From positions 24,182 to 88,181 of the IMG/VR virus record IMGVR_UViG_3300030118_004474: DNA of 64,000 nt. One strand, 5' to 3'. The stretch comes from a virus. Positions 5,962 to 12,919 of the stretch are shown here, piece after piece. Each line of letters opens with the position of its first letter. Position 1 is the first letter of the stretch. The notes beneath the pieces were generated by a model, which worked only from the letters and a program-made list of their open reading frames with translations, was not told where the DNA came from and searched no databases. Made by a program: the position numbers and the translations under genes.

Positions 5962-7835
5962 AGTTCACAAGCCCCACCAGCACAAGCCAATTCTCCTGTT
6001 AAGTCGGTATTGTCCTCACTCTCAAAGACTTGAGACAAATCAATATCCGATAGACATTGCTTCAATTCATTGTAGTGTTCCTCGTCAATTGTTTCAAATG
6101 GAGCCTGTTTGTAGGTTCCTCCATCGTAGGGCAGAACAGATAAACCGTTGTAAGCATGTCGGTTATCCCACATCCATTGGCCCACTTCTTCCCACTCTTC
6201 TTCTTTCAAAGAAACCGTGGCAGAAACATTGTGTGTGTTAATTCCATCATTGTGTCCTTCCTTAACCCAAGTCTTGCTAACCAAGGCAATACGATTTAAC
6301 ATTGACAAAGCAGACTCTCCACGAATAGTTGCTCCTTCGGGTGCGGCTTGAGGCACGGAAAGAATGGCTGTATCGTGTGGTCGGAAATAACAATCCTCAA
6401 CCAATTCAGGCAAGTTATTCAGCAGGTAAGGATAAATTGCTTCGTCCTTTCCAACCCGTAGGCGGCGAATGTAATACTTATCGTGCCACGAATGAATACC
6501 ACTAGAAGTTCCCAGCACTAGGGAAGTAGTCCCAGCAGGTTTCACACAGGTTAACCTAGCCGCCTTATTTATTTTGAAATTACCAGCCCAATAAGCATTA
6601 ACTTTACGCACAATATCTGCGGCCTTTCTCAAGTTAATATCCGACAGAATTTTGTGTCCTTTTTCATCAGTAGGATTGCTTGCTATTCCAGTCATACTAA
6701 CCCCCAGTAAAGCATCCCTTTCGGTATTGCGTTTCCAAACCTCTCTTAGATAGTGAAAATCTGTATAGGTGGCCTGCAAGGTAGCAAGGAAAGTAGCCAA
6801 AGAGACACGCTCAAAAAAGTCTGCCGTATCAACTAGATTACTAGCATTAATCTCTACCAAATTACAGAACTGATACGGACGAAGTGCAATTTCACAGCAT
6901 GGATTTGTCCCCCAGTCTTTGTCGTTGCTAAAGTAAATGCCCGGTTCGCCGCTTCCACTAGCCTTAATACGTTCCCACAACGCATTGAAGAATTGTTGGT
7001 CTGCTCGGCTACGAATCAAAACTGCTGAGTTATTTGCTCGTCCTCTTTCGGGATGAGTTTCCCACCAATTACCCGACTTACAGGAAATCATGTCGTTGTC
7101 ATCTGCACTAAAAAGACTAATCAAAGCCGCACGACGAATTCCACCAGCCAAAACCGCATCAGCAATAATACACATAATATCGTGAACTTGGATAGGTTTT
7201 AGTTGAGTATTTGTTTCGTGTTCTTTGAGGATATTTTCAACCTTTACTAAACATTCTCGTAGGGGAGCAGGACCCGGAGCCTTTCCACCGGAGGTGATTA
7301 GCGGGGTTCCTTTCTTACGAATATCTGAATAGTCAAAAATGGGTGTGCTTTTTGTTACACCAAAATAACTCTTCATCAGAACCTTAACTGCGTCAGCCCA
7401 ACCTTCTATTGAATCGCCAATAAGATACCTGCGAGTTCGGTTAGGGTTTGGGTGCTGAACTTCCGGAAGCATTTCAATATGGTGTCGCTGAACTGAATAT
7501 CCAACACCAGTTCCACCCAACAAAAGAAACATTGATTCACTAAATGCGTCAATGTGCTCAATTGGTAGATAAGCGCAGTTGTAGATTCGGTTAGGACTAG
7601 TTTCAATTGGCTTTCCGGCAAATTGCATTGACCTCATAGATGGTAAGATTTTCTTACTCCTTACCATTTCGTAGACATCTCTAATAGTCTCCTCCCATTT
7701 AGGGAACTTTTTGATGTGCATTTGCATGTTTCGCTCGCACAATTCTTCCCATGTTTCTCTTCTCATTTCGTCTATTTTATACTTAGCATACTTCATATGC
7801 ACAGTAATGTTGCTTAAAATCTCTTTTTCATTCAT
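5958..7835 (-). CDS. nrdJ: Adenosylcobalamin-dependent ribonucleotide reductase (class II)
   Basis: This 625-residue enzyme converts ribonucleotides to deoxyribonucleotides using coenzyme B12 and no oxygen. It has the class II signatures: RIYNCAYLP with Cys87, the loop LLLGGTGVGYSVQ, the active-site block NPCCEIALRPYQFCNLVEIN with Cys313/314, Glu315 and Cys324, and a C-terminal redox pair Cys618/Cys623 (CAGGACEL). Length and motifs fit the monomeric RTPR-like form. GGAGGGG precedes the ATG, and a TATA-like ATTTATAAAC sits about 48 bases upstream. The gene supplies precursors for viral replication and needs cobalamin from the host or seawater. Confidence 0.95.
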   Translation of the reverse strand: MNEKEILSNITVHMKYAKYKIDEMRRETWEELCERNMQMHIKKFPKWEETIRDVYEMVRSKKILPSMRSMQFAGKPIETSPNRIYNCAYLPIEHIDAFSESMFLLLGGTGVGYSVQRHHIEMLPEVQHPNPNRTRRYLIGDSIEGWADAVKVLMKSYFGVTKSTPIFDYSDIRKKGTPLITSGGKAPGPAPLRECLVKVENILKEHETNTQLKPIQVHDIMCIIADAVLAGGIRRAALISLFSADDNDMISCKSGNWWETHPERGRANNSAVLIRSRADQQFFNALWERIKASGSGEPGIYFSNDKDWGTNPCCEIALRPYQFCNLVEINASNLVDTADFFERVSLATFLATLQATYTDFHYLREVWKRNTERDALLGVSMTGIASNPTDEKGHKILSDINLRKAADIVRKVNAYWAGNFKINKAARLTCVKPAGTTSLVLGTSSGIHSWHDKYYIRRLRVGKDEAIYPYLLNNLPELVEDCYFRPHDTAILSVPQAAPEGATIRGESALSMLNRIALVSKTWVKEGHNDGINTHNVSATVSLKEEEWEEVGQWMWDNRHAYNGLSVLPYDGGTYKQAPFETIDEEHYNELKQCLSDIDLSQVFESEDNTDLTGELACAGGACEL

Positions 7836-7877
7836 TCATTTTCCCCTCCTTGGGTAGTTGGAAGTAGTAAATAGATT

Positions 7878-7887
7878 GTTTATAAAT
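7878..7887 (-). promoter_or_regulatory. TATA-like element before nrdJ
   Basis: ATTTATAAAC on the minus strand, centred 48 bases before the nrdJ ATG. With initiation about 25 bases downstream, the leader would be about 20 bases and would include the GGAGGGG ribosome site. It touches the stop codon of the preceding gene. Confidence 0.4.
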
Positions 7888-8183
7888 CATTCTACTAGCC
7901 TCCAAGTTGTTTCTTTTTTGTTCTTTCCGTCTTCGGTAAAATACCTTTCTTCTATTTTTTCAAAACTTTCGTGGTAGCCCAGAACATTTGCTAACGCTCC
8001 GGATGTAATACCATACCGAGTGTTGGAGTTTAACCAGTCTCTAATCTGAAGAAAAGATGCCTCGTTATCTTCACAACTCTTTAGATATTTTTTAATCCAC
8101 CTTATGTTATTGAAATGTTTATTATTTCCGACCCTTGGGGGTCCTCTGTTTTCAAATTTTATACTTTGATTATGTGTTCCCAT
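7887..8183 (-). CDS. Winged-helix-like protein, 98 residues
   Basis: Start at MGTHNQSIKFENRG, with GTGAT upstream; the earlier GTG is less likely. Helices NNIRWIKKYLKSC and SFLQIRDWLNS, then GITSGALANVLGYHE and a closing strand TWRLVE, resemble a winged-helix domain. It lies between the tRNA genes and nrdJ. DNA-binding role inferred. Confidence 0.6.
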   Translation of the reverse strand: MGTHNQSIKFENRGPPRVGNNKHFNNIRWIKKYLKSCEDNEASFLQIRDWLNSNTRYGITSGALANVLGYHESFEKIEERYFTEDGKNKKETTWRLVE

Positions 8184-8213
8184 ATTTATCACTTCTTTTT
8201 ATTATTGAGTAGG

Positions 8214-8297
8214 TGCTGGGGGCAGGATTTGAACCTGCGAACCTTTGAGGACAGGAGTTTAAGCCCTGCGCTTTTAACCATACTCAGCCACCCCAGC
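8214..8297 (-). tRNA. tRNA-Leu (TAA)
   Basis: An 84-base type II tRNA read from the minus strand: acceptor GCTGGGG pairs with CCCCAGC plus discriminator A, anticodon loop CTTAAAC gives anticodon TAA, a long variable arm follows, and the T-arm holds GGTTCAAATCC. It reads UUA, a very common codon in the large rightward genes. CCA is not encoded. It follows the Arg tRNA by six bases, so both are probably one transcript. Confidence 0.93.
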
Positions 8298-8303
8298 GTT
8301 TAA

Positions 8304-8375
8304 CGGGCGTAGGAGGAATTGAACCCCCATCTCCGGCTTAGAAGGCCGGAATGCTATCCTTTACACCATACGCCC
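8304..8375 (-). tRNA. tRNA-Arg (TCT)
   Basis: A 72-base cloverleaf on the minus strand: acceptor GGGCGTA pairs with TACGCCC plus discriminator G, anticodon stem CCGGC/GCCGG encloses loop CTTCTAA, anticodon TCT, and the T-arm holds GGTTCAATTCC. It reads AGA, the dominant Arg codon of the large unknown rightward genes. CCA is not encoded. Confidence 0.93.
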
Positions 8376-8382
8376 TTAGAAT

Positions 8383-8625
8383 TTAATGTCCCTTACAATT
8401 GGGACAACAATCATTGTCATCTACTATTTTTTGTGGCGGTTTGCCTACAAATAGTCTCCAACATCCAAAGTCCATTCGTTGAAAGTTTTTACAACCTCCT
8501 CCGTTTTCGCATTGGTATCTAAAAAATGGAGCATCAGGCTTGCTACATGCACACAATTGGCGTTCGCACGAAGCCCAAGGTTCCATTAATATTAATTCTT
8601 CTTCATTACTAAATCTTCTTTTCAT
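8383..8625 (-). CDS. Cysteine-rich zinc protein, 80 residues
   Basis: Start at MKRRFSNEEELILM, where GGAGG of the upstream gene's end serves as ribosome site (TAATG overlap). Ten cysteines occur in pairs or near pairs (CERQLCAC, CENGGGC, CCPNC), enough for two zinc sites. The frame ends seven bases before the Arg tRNA. No family recognised. Confidence 0.6.
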   Translation of the reverse strand: MKRRFSNEEELILMEPWASCERQLCACSKPDAPFFRYQCENGGGCKNFQRMDFGCWRLFVGKPPQKIVDDNDCCPNCKGH

Positions 8626-8825
8626 TATTCTTCCTCCAACATATCTATCCATTCGTCTTTTATTTTCCATTTTACATAACTTACTTTATCTATTTTTATT
8701 CTATCTAAGTGGGCGTCAACCTCTATGTTTCCACACCCACAAATTGTGAAATATTTATACTTGTTTTTTACAAGCACATTTTTTTCGCATATTTTACAAT
8801 GCAATAATACGTCAATTTTAGGCAT
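8625..8825 (-). CDS. Small zinc-ribbon protein, 66 residues
   Basis: Start at MPKIDVLLHCKICEKN. The pairs CKIC and CGCG, 18 residues apart, form a zinc-ribbon pattern, followed by beta and helical segments. The start lies inside the end of the preceding gene with GGAAGAG upstream. Function unknown. Confidence 0.6.
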   Translation of the reverse strand: MPKIDVLLHCKICEKNVLVKNKYKYFTICGCGNIEVDAHLDRIKIDKVSYVKWKIKDEWIDMLEEE

Positions 8826-9171
8826 TTTCCCACTCTTCCCAAGTTTGAGACGAATTATCAATCTCCGCCGTATCTGAAAGCCCTGCTTCATCGTCTTGAT
8901 ATTTTTCGTCGGGTTTCATACTTATCCAACCTCTATCTAGGGCCATTGTTATCAACTTTTCCGGTATTTCTTTACCATTATTGCTGAGAAAATCACACAA
9001 CACTAACCATTCTTCTGCCGATGCAGAGTATATTTCGTCGTGTAAATAAAACCCTTCAATTATACCATCTACTTTGATGGTCTTTTTTATTTTCTTTTGG
9101 TTATAGTAGTCCCTACGGTATTCTAATATTGCTCTGGGTGTTTCAATTAACATCTTTAGTAGCCACAGCAT
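8818..9171 (-). CDS. Unrecognised 117-residue protein
   Basis: GGAGG precedes this ATG; a second ATG 18 bases on (MLIETPRAIL) is an alternative start. Mainly helical with a conserved-looking segment HDEIYSASAEEWLVLCDFL and an acidic C-terminus ending TWEEWENA. Overlaps both neighbours. Confidence 0.6.
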   Translation of the reverse strand: MLWLLKMLIETPRAILEYRRDYYNQKKIKKTIKVDGIIEGFYLHDEIYSASAEEWLVLCDFLSNNGKEIPEKLITMALDRGWISMKPDEKYQDDEAGLSDTAEIDNSSQTWEEWENA

Positions 9172-9463
9172 TTTTAGAAGCCTCCGCCTTTAATTTATTA
9201 TAGTTCTTTAAATTTTGATTATATTTGAATTCAAAATAATTTACTGTTCCGTTCAAGTGACTTCTAATTGTTGCTAAGTCTCTTTTACCTAGAGTATTAA
9301 ACAGTTGTTTATCTAATTTATGATAACCGCTTTTGTTATGAAGCGACCAAATATAGGTAATAACAGTACCTTTAGGTCTGTTCTTTCTATTTGGTTCCCT
9401 GTAAGTTAGATATATTTCTTCTTCTAACATATATTCCGAAATTTGTTTTTTTGTCCATCTCAT
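9143..9463 (-). CDS. Unrecognised basic protein, 106 residues
   Basis: Start at MRWTKKQISEYMLEEE, preceded by AGGTGATATT; an upstream frame extension lacks a ribosome site. The protein is basic with mixed strands and helices (KGTVITYIWSLHNK, then LATIRSHLNGTVNYFEF), suggesting a nucleic-acid-binding fold. A hairpin lies just upstream at 9477-9495. Confidence 0.6.
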   Translation of the reverse strand: MRWTKKQISEYMLEEEIYLTYREPNRKNRPKGTVITYIWSLHNKSGYHKLDKQLFNTLGKRDLATIRSHLNGTVNYFEFKYNQNLKNYNKLKAEASKNAVATKDVN

Positions 9464-9476
9464 AATATCACCTTTT

Positions 9477-9495
9477 GGGGTTTTTACAGAACCCC
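9477..9495 (-). terminator. Hairpin after the ubiquitin-like gene
   Basis: GGGGTT and AACCCC flank a seven-base loop in the 90-base gap downstream of the 68-residue gene. It is followed on the minus strand by AAAGG rather than a T-run, so it may be a processing or attenuation hairpin and not a true archaeal terminator. Confidence 0.35.
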
Positions 9496-9553
9496 TTAAC
9501 TGGCACTTCTTTTTCTTCTTAGTGCGAGAATAGAACAACGAACTGATTAGTCC

Positions 9554-9760
9554 TCAGTTCTGGCCTCCCACAATCGCTTGTGTCAGGATAACAGTTTCAA
9601 TGCTTTCTAGTGGAATATTAGCCACATCAGCATGAGCAACCATTTCGCCATTGATGTAAGCCCAATGGGTTGGGTGATTGTAAATCTGTTCTACTGCTTC
9701 TTCTGCGGACAAAACCAATTCGGTGTGTCCTGTGTCATTCAAAATCGTTACGTCTACCAT
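9554..9760 (-). CDS. Candidate ubiquitin-like protein with Gly-Gly near the C-terminus
   Basis: The 68 residues start with a hairpin (VDVTILNDTGHTELVLS), then a helix (AEEAVEQIY), then strands WAYINGE and a final strand ETVILTQAIVGG followed by Gln-Asn. The order and length fit a beta-grasp fold and resemble PRTRC-type protein C, and the Gly65-Gly66 ending exposes the usual conjugation site after removal of two residues. An E1/ThiF gene and a JAMM protease lie downstream in the operon. Fold and function are inferred; a plain small beta-grasp protein with no conjugation role remains possible. GAGGAAT precedes the ATG. Confidence 0.5.
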   Translation of the reverse strand: MVDVTILNDTGHTELVLSAEEAVEQIYNHPTHWAYINGEMVAHADVANIPLESIETVILTQAIVGGQN

Positions 9761-9762
9761 TT

Positions 9763-10041
9763 TTATTCCTCCTCATTTATTTCGTTGTTCTTAATTTGTG
9801 CCAAACATGCCTTTCGGAGTTTGGACTTTCCTCGCTGGATTTGTCCCTCGGTAAAAATACCCAAGGTCAACAAATCGTCTAGCATACGGCTCTTTTCGGA
9901 AACCATATATTCAAGTTCTTCTTTCTGTTCTGGGGTGAGATATTTCCCACCAGTCATTTTATCCATGAACTTTCTGACTTCTAGTTCAGTCATCAGTCCA
10001 CTTCGCATCATGCTATTCATCTGTTCCAACAATTCATTCAT
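9763..10041 (-). CDS. Helical 92-residue protein upstream of the ubiquitin-like gene
   Basis: GGAGGTGA precedes the ATG. The protein is entirely helical by composition (LLEQMNSMMRSGLM, then LTPEQKEELEYMVSE, then GQIQRGKSKLRKACL). Its stop is two bases from the next start and its end carries the ribosome site of the ubiquitin-like gene, so the two are made together. A partner or substrate role is possible but unproven. Confidence 0.6.
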   Translation of the reverse strand: MNELLEQMNSMMRSGLMTELEVRKFMDKMTGGKYLTPEQKEELEYMVSEKSRMLDDLLTLGIFTEGQIQRGKSKLRKACLAQIKNNEINEEE

Positions 10042-10261
10042 GTTTTTTCACCTCCCACACGGCAACGGAATAACTTCCATTTTGTCCTGTGAGTATTACT
10101 GTATTAACCTTTCTAAAATGCTGTGAAGCATGTAGTTTGGTTCCTACTGATTTTATGCTACCTATGTAGTATTTGTCTTTCAAATTGTATTGTATTTCAT
10201 GGGTTGATGACGGTCCCTTTTTTTCAAGAAATCTAGTCACAGCCTTTTCAAATCTATTCAT
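10034..10261 (-). CDS. Winged-helix-like protein, 75 residues
   Basis: Helix FEKAVTRFLEKKG, helix SSTHEIQYNL, helix SVGTKLHAS and strands VNTVILTGQNGSYSVAVWEV give the helix-helix-helix-wing order. It resembles other small products of this operon. GAGGTGA precedes the start. DNA binding inferred. Confidence 0.62.
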   Translation of the reverse strand: MNRFEKAVTRFLEKKGPSSTHEIQYNLKDKYYIGSIKSVGTKLHASQHFRKVNTVILTGQNGSYSVAVWEVKKHE

Positions 10262-10265
10262 TTTT

Positions 10266-10382
10266 TCACCTCATTACAAAATTTAGACCTTTCCATGCCT
10301 CGTAGCACGAGTCGTGGTATTTTTGTTTGATTTCTTCTGGGTGCATTAGTGGTCCTCCGCATATTTCACATTTATGTTCCAT
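10266..10382 (-). CDS. Zinc-finger micro-protein, 38 residues
   Basis: Carries CEIC near the start and HDSC about 20 residues later, a possible single Cys3His zinc site. GGTGAT lies upstream of the ATG, and the stop codon overlaps the ribosome site of the next gene. Confidence 0.5.
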   Translation of the reverse strand: MEHKCEICGGPLMHPEEIKQKYHDSCYEAWKGLNFVMR

Positions 10383-10391
10383 TAAATCACC

Positions 10392-10538
10392 TCAAATATC
10401 ACCAAAAATTTCTCCACAAATCGGTTCAATTTTTACGACCCAAATTGAGTCTTCGTTCCAAGTTTCAGGGGCAACTACCTCTCTACTAACAATTACTACC
10501 CTTTGTTTCATTCTCCTGTCTTTTATTTTCACCTTCAT
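10392..10538 (-). CDS. Small basic protein, 48 residues
   Basis: AGGTGATAAG precedes the ATG. A basic N-terminus (MKVKIKDRRMKQR) is followed by alternating hydrophobic strands (VVIVSREVV, IWVVKIEPI). No family recognised. Confidence 0.5.
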   Translation of the reverse strand: MKVKIKDRRMKQRVVIVSREVVAPETWNEDSIWVVKIEPICGEIFGDI

Positions 10539-10566
10539 TTCTTATCACCTATCTGGGTTTTACCCA

Positions 10567-10755
10567 TCATTCAGTCCTCCAAAAAATAATTTCAATAACA
10601 CTAGTTGTCTCCAATGCTGATGGTTGTATTATTTCAAGAGTGAACCAACTCATTGTTTCGGTTTTGACATATTTACCAGTAGGGTAATCTTTGCCTAATC
10701 TAGTGTATTCCTTCTCATTAACATATACGTTATGTGTTGTTTTCCCATGCTTCAT
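10567..10755 (-). CDS. Unrecognised 62-residue protein
   Basis: Start at MKHGKTTHNVYVNEKE, overlapping the previous stop (ATGA), with GGAGG upstream. Likely a small beta protein: the end (FTLEIIQPSALETTSVIEIIFW) alternates hydrophobic residues. Confidence 0.55.
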   Translation of the reverse strand: MKHGKTTHNVYVNEKEYTRLGKDYPTGKYVKTETMSWFTLEIIQPSALETTSVIEIIFWRTE

Positions 10756-11240
10756 AGATATTCCTCCAACCATTGAGGGGCGGTCCCTTTTGTGTATTTA
10801 GCAAAACGAGCCTTTTCATTTATGTAATAATTCCGATATGCTTCTATTGGGTCTTTACATTTATACTCGTCAGGCATACATTGAGGTGGAGGGTAAAACT
10901 CCCCACCTTTAACGGGACTTTCTTTCAATAGTTCTAGTAATTCACTAGAAGCATGGACTTTATTATACCTTCGGCTATACTCGTTTAACATAGCAACCAA
11001 AAGGTCGTAGTGCCATAAGTAGTTCCCTTCTGTTTGCATAGTCCAAACAGTTGAAGGATGACCAACATGCACGGGTTTGTAAATATTCTTTAAAACATTC
11101 TTTGACTCTTTAAATGAGGTTTTTGACCACCAAGCAGTAGACAGCATTTGTGCTGATTCCAAGGGCATTTTTACAATGTGCTTATCACACAGTTGTTTTG
11201 CTATTTCTGTTGGGTCTTTTGATAGATAAAATATATTCAT
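10752..11240 (-). CDS. Conserved MNIFYL-type viral protein, 162 residues
   Basis: Starts MNIFYLSKDPTEIAKQLCDK, then HIVKMPLESAQMLSTAWW. I know this opening from many marine phage genomes, where the family has no assigned function. It is the first gene of the leftward operon, with a TATA box 32 bases before the ATG, so the message is leaderless or nearly so; a farther ATG five codons upstream lacks support. Being first suggests early expression. Confidence 0.8.
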   Translation of the reverse strand: MNIFYLSKDPTEIAKQLCDKHIVKMPLESAQMLSTAWWSKTSFKESKNVLKNIYKPVHVGHPSTVWTMQTEGNYLWHYDLLVAMLNEYSRRYNKVHASSELLELLKESPVKGGEFYPPPQCMPDEYKCKDPIEAYRNYYINEKARFAKYTKGTAPQWLEEYL

Positions 11241-11266
11241 TCTTCCACATTCCATTTATTGTTTTT

Positions 11267-11277
11267 CTATTTTATAG
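11267..11277 (-). promoter_or_regulatory. Leftward operon promoter (TATA box)
   Basis: CTATAAAATAG on the minus strand, centred 32 bases before the first leftward ATG at 11240. The spacing fits archaeal TATA-directed initiation within a few bases of the start codon. Confidence 0.6.
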
Positions 11278-11281
11278 AACA

Positions 11282-11525
11282 TTTCTCACTACATAATGAG
11301 AGAGAATCCATATCTCCTACATTTTGTCAGCGAGAATGCCCGTTTCTCGTCATTTCTCATTTCTCATGAGTCTCATGGGGGTGTGCATCTACACACACCA
11401 CCACCACCACCACCAACTTACAATAATATATGATAATAATGAGAATATAAGAAATATAATAGATAATTGAAATATCCTAAACATTTTGTCATACTTAGTG
11501 TCTCACGAACTTTCTCATGTGAGAA
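11282..11525. repeat. TTCTCA repeat cluster in divergent region (possible origin)
   Basis: About eight copies of TTCTCA/TGAGAA or one-base variants occur on both strands, including paired copies at 11354-11366 and an inverted pair at 11512-11525 (TTCTCA, two bases, TGAGAA). Three related sites TCCTACATTTTGTC (11315), TCCTAAACATTTTGTC (11475) and, inverted, GACAATTTGTAGGA (11531) lie among them. A CCA/CAC microsatellite occupies about 11396-11415. The stretch has no gene and separates the two transcription directions, as replication origins or early control regions often do. Confidence 0.5.
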
Positions 11526-11544
11526 CATACGACAATTTGTAGGA

Positions 11545-11557
11545 TTTATATAAAAAC
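11545..11557 (+). promoter_or_regulatory. Rightward TATA box in divergent region
   Basis: ATTTATATAAAAA is a good archaeal TATA element; initiation would fall near 11578, about 30 bases before the 44-residue frame at 11609. It directly abuts the GACAATTTGTAGGA site, so a bound protein there could control it. Confidence 0.5.
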
Positions 11558-11608
11558 AAAAGAATATAACGCTCAAGAAAACATAAAGTGAATTTTAGAT
11601 TTGGTGAA

Positions 11609-11743
11609 ATGTCAAGAATAGGAGATAACTTGGACACCAATGTTTTCAAGAGCATTACTGGTCATGGGTCTGAGTATATAAGGTGGTTCAGACCCCTTAT
11701 AAAGGACCGGAACGGTTATATACCCCTATATAGGTCTATATAG
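11609..11743 (+). CDS. Possible small protein, 44 residues
   Basis: ATG with GGTGAA just upstream and a TATA box 50-60 bases before. The peptide starts MSRIGDNLDTNVFKS and ends basic and aromatic (WFRPLIKDRN, PLYRSI). No family recognised. If real it is the first rightward gene; if not, 11526-11874 is a long leader and promoter region. Confidence 0.4.
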   Translation: MSRIGDNLDTNVFKSITGHGSEYIRWFRPLIKDRNGYIPLYRSI

Positions 11744-11790
11744 ATTACATATATTTTTATACCAACTAAAGATTCTTTCCCTCTTTTCCT

Positions 11791-11816
11791 ACCATATGGT
11801 AGCAACGTAATTTGTA
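11791..11816 (+). promoter_or_regulatory. Composite operator 1
   Basis: Palindrome ACCATATGGT (11791-11800), then AATTTGTA (11809-11816), then CACCCCATATACTAA, a TATA-like element, before the gene at 11875. The same order recurs at 13409-13445. Likely a binding site for a virus or host regulator of this promoter. Confidence 0.6.
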
Positions 11817-11874
11817 TTTGCACCCCATATACTAACCCTCCGTCATGTATTGCCTAAAAAGGCAGGAGATAACA

Positions 11875-12489
11875 ATGGCAAAAGAACAAGAAATGATAAC
11901 TGACGAAAAATGGACTGCGTGGACAAACGCAATCATTGAATGGGGAGAGAACTTTGATTCTCACCTTCAAACATTGGTTGATGCCCCCGAAGGTCAATTT
12001 GAAATTGATGATGAAGAAATGGAAGCGAACTGGGCAACCATTCAAAACAAAATCAACCGTGGAAACAAGCGACCGGCCCGAAGGAACGACTTGAAAAAGC
12101 AAATTCAAGAAGAAGGACGAAAAATGCCCAACTGGCCCCATTCTCGTGGAGCCGGTTCATCTTTGACCCCAGAACAACAAGCGGCAAGAGACAAGTTCGC
12201 CGCAATTGCTCGTTTGGCGGCAATTGCTGAATATCAAGTCTTTGTTGAAAACGACGCAACCCACCTTTTGGTTCAGCGAGCATCCAAAGCGAATCAAACA
12301 GAAGGTGAAGAGTTCCCTTCGCAGGAAGCGTTTGTTGAATACCGGGAGAAAGCGGCCAAGGCAACTGCAACCGGCTACCTTTCAGGAAAAACGGCATTTT
12401 GGGGTGCAAAGGATGAAGAAGACAATGTTCTTCCCTTTGACTTCCAACAGAAGATTGTACGACCCATCCCTGTTGATAAGGAGGAGTAA
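11875..12489 (+). CDS. Unrecognised 204-residue protein
   Basis: Start at MAKEQEMITDEKWTAW with GGAGAT eight bases upstream. The protein is acidic and helical, with an Ala-rich central helix (FAAIARLAAIAEYQVFV). Its codons favour CGA/CGT and CTT, like the capsid gene, which suggests strong expression. It is controlled by composite operator 1 and followed by a tiny acidic frame and a hairpin/T-run terminator. No family recognised. Confidence 0.75.
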   Translation: MAKEQEMITDEKWTAWTNAIIEWGENFDSHLQTLVDAPEGQFEIDDEEMEANWATIQNKINRGNKRPARRNDLKKQIQEEGRKMPNWPHSRGAGSSLTPEQQAARDKFAAIARLAAIAEYQVFVENDATHLLVQRASKANQTEGEEFPSQEAFVEYREKAAKATATGYLSGKTAFWGAKDEEDNVLPFDFQQKIVRPIPVDKEE

Positions 12490-12491
12490 GG

Positions 12492-12527
12492 TTGTTCAAC
12501 CGCTTCTTTGATGATGACGACGATTGA
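12492..12527 (+). CDS. Possible acidic mini-peptide A
   Basis: TTG start seven bases after GGAGG at the end of the preceding gene; product (M)FNRFFDDDDD, 11 residues, in the -1 frame relative to that gene. GGTTGTT/AACAACC (12490-12496 and 12543-12549) would fold the frame into a stem. It parallels mini-peptides at 12748-12792 and 13279-13305. Confidence 0.3.
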   Translation: MFNRFFDDDDD

Positions 12528-12687
12528 TTTCGTTTGAGTCAAACAACCAATGATAGAAAGTGCGAAGAGAACTCACTTTCTTGAGGTAATGACATTCTCA
12601 CCAATGCAGGTTTTGTGTCCTGCCCTTTTCCGGTTTCTCGTGCGGGGTGCTTCGCCGGAAAAAAATCAAAAAACACAACTTTTTTTT
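12528..12687 (+). terminator. Hairpin array and oligo-T terminator
   Basis: Successive inverted repeats: GTTTGA/TCAAAC near 12533-12545, GAAAGTG/CACTTTC (12556-12562, 12574-12580), GCAGG/CCTGC (12606-12610, 12619-12623) and TTCCGG/CCGGAA (12628-12633, 12655-12660), then eight Ts (12680-12687). Archaeal RNA polymerase stops at oligo-T, so this probably ends the transcript of the 204-residue gene. No coding frame is convincing here. Confidence 0.5.
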
Positions 12688-12700
12688 GTGGTTGGCCGCA

Positions 12701-12731
12701 TACAAATTACGCTCTCCTCCAACCATATGGT
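12701..12731 (-). promoter_or_regulatory. Composite operator 2
   Basis: TACAAATT (12701-12708) and ACCATATGGT (12722-12731), the reverse order of operator 1, with 13 bases between. Confidence 0.55.
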
Positions 12732-12747
12732 CATGCGAAAGCATATT

Positions 12748-12792
12748 ATGACCGCAGGAGGTGAACGGGTGTTTGACGACGACGATGAGTGA
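12748..12792 (+). CDS. Possible acidic mini-peptide B
   Basis: ATG-started 14-residue frame ending GERVFDDDDE; a GTG at 12769 with AGGAGGTG upstream would give (M)FDDDDE only. The strong ribosome site argues for translation from the GTG. The frame lies between operators 2 and 3. Confidence 0.3.
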   Translation: MTAGGERVFDDDDE

Positions 12793-12817
12793 TGTCTTGT
12801 TTTAACACTTTTCCGTT

Positions 12818-12850
12818 ACCATATGGTTGGGAGCAAGGCGAAAATTTGTG
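12818..12850 (+). promoter_or_regulatory. Composite operator 3
   Basis: ACCATATGGT (12818-12827) and AATTTGTG (12843-12850), followed by a TATA-like CTTATATACCC before the gene at 12920. GCGAAAATTTGTG here recurs inverted at 13380-13392. Confidence 0.55.
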
Positions 12851-12919
12851 TAGTATAACGCTAACACCTTATATACCCAAGAAATACCAATGTAGTGCTG
12901 AAAAGCAGGAGGAAACAAC

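Noticed and set aside
8204-8380. The tRNA genes considered as an integration site.
   Set aside because: No integrase, no duplicated tRNA end and no change of gene style at the tRNAs; they read as intact genes in an operon.
11396-11415. CCA repeats considered as a CRISPR or mobile element trace.
   Set aside because: A simple trinucleotide microsatellite with no spacers; no CRISPR array or cas gene is seen in the window.
12550-12792. An 80-codon rightward frame.
   Set aside because: It runs through three hairpins, an oligo-T run and operator 2, has no ribosome site at its start, and only its last codons (mini-peptide B) follow a good site.
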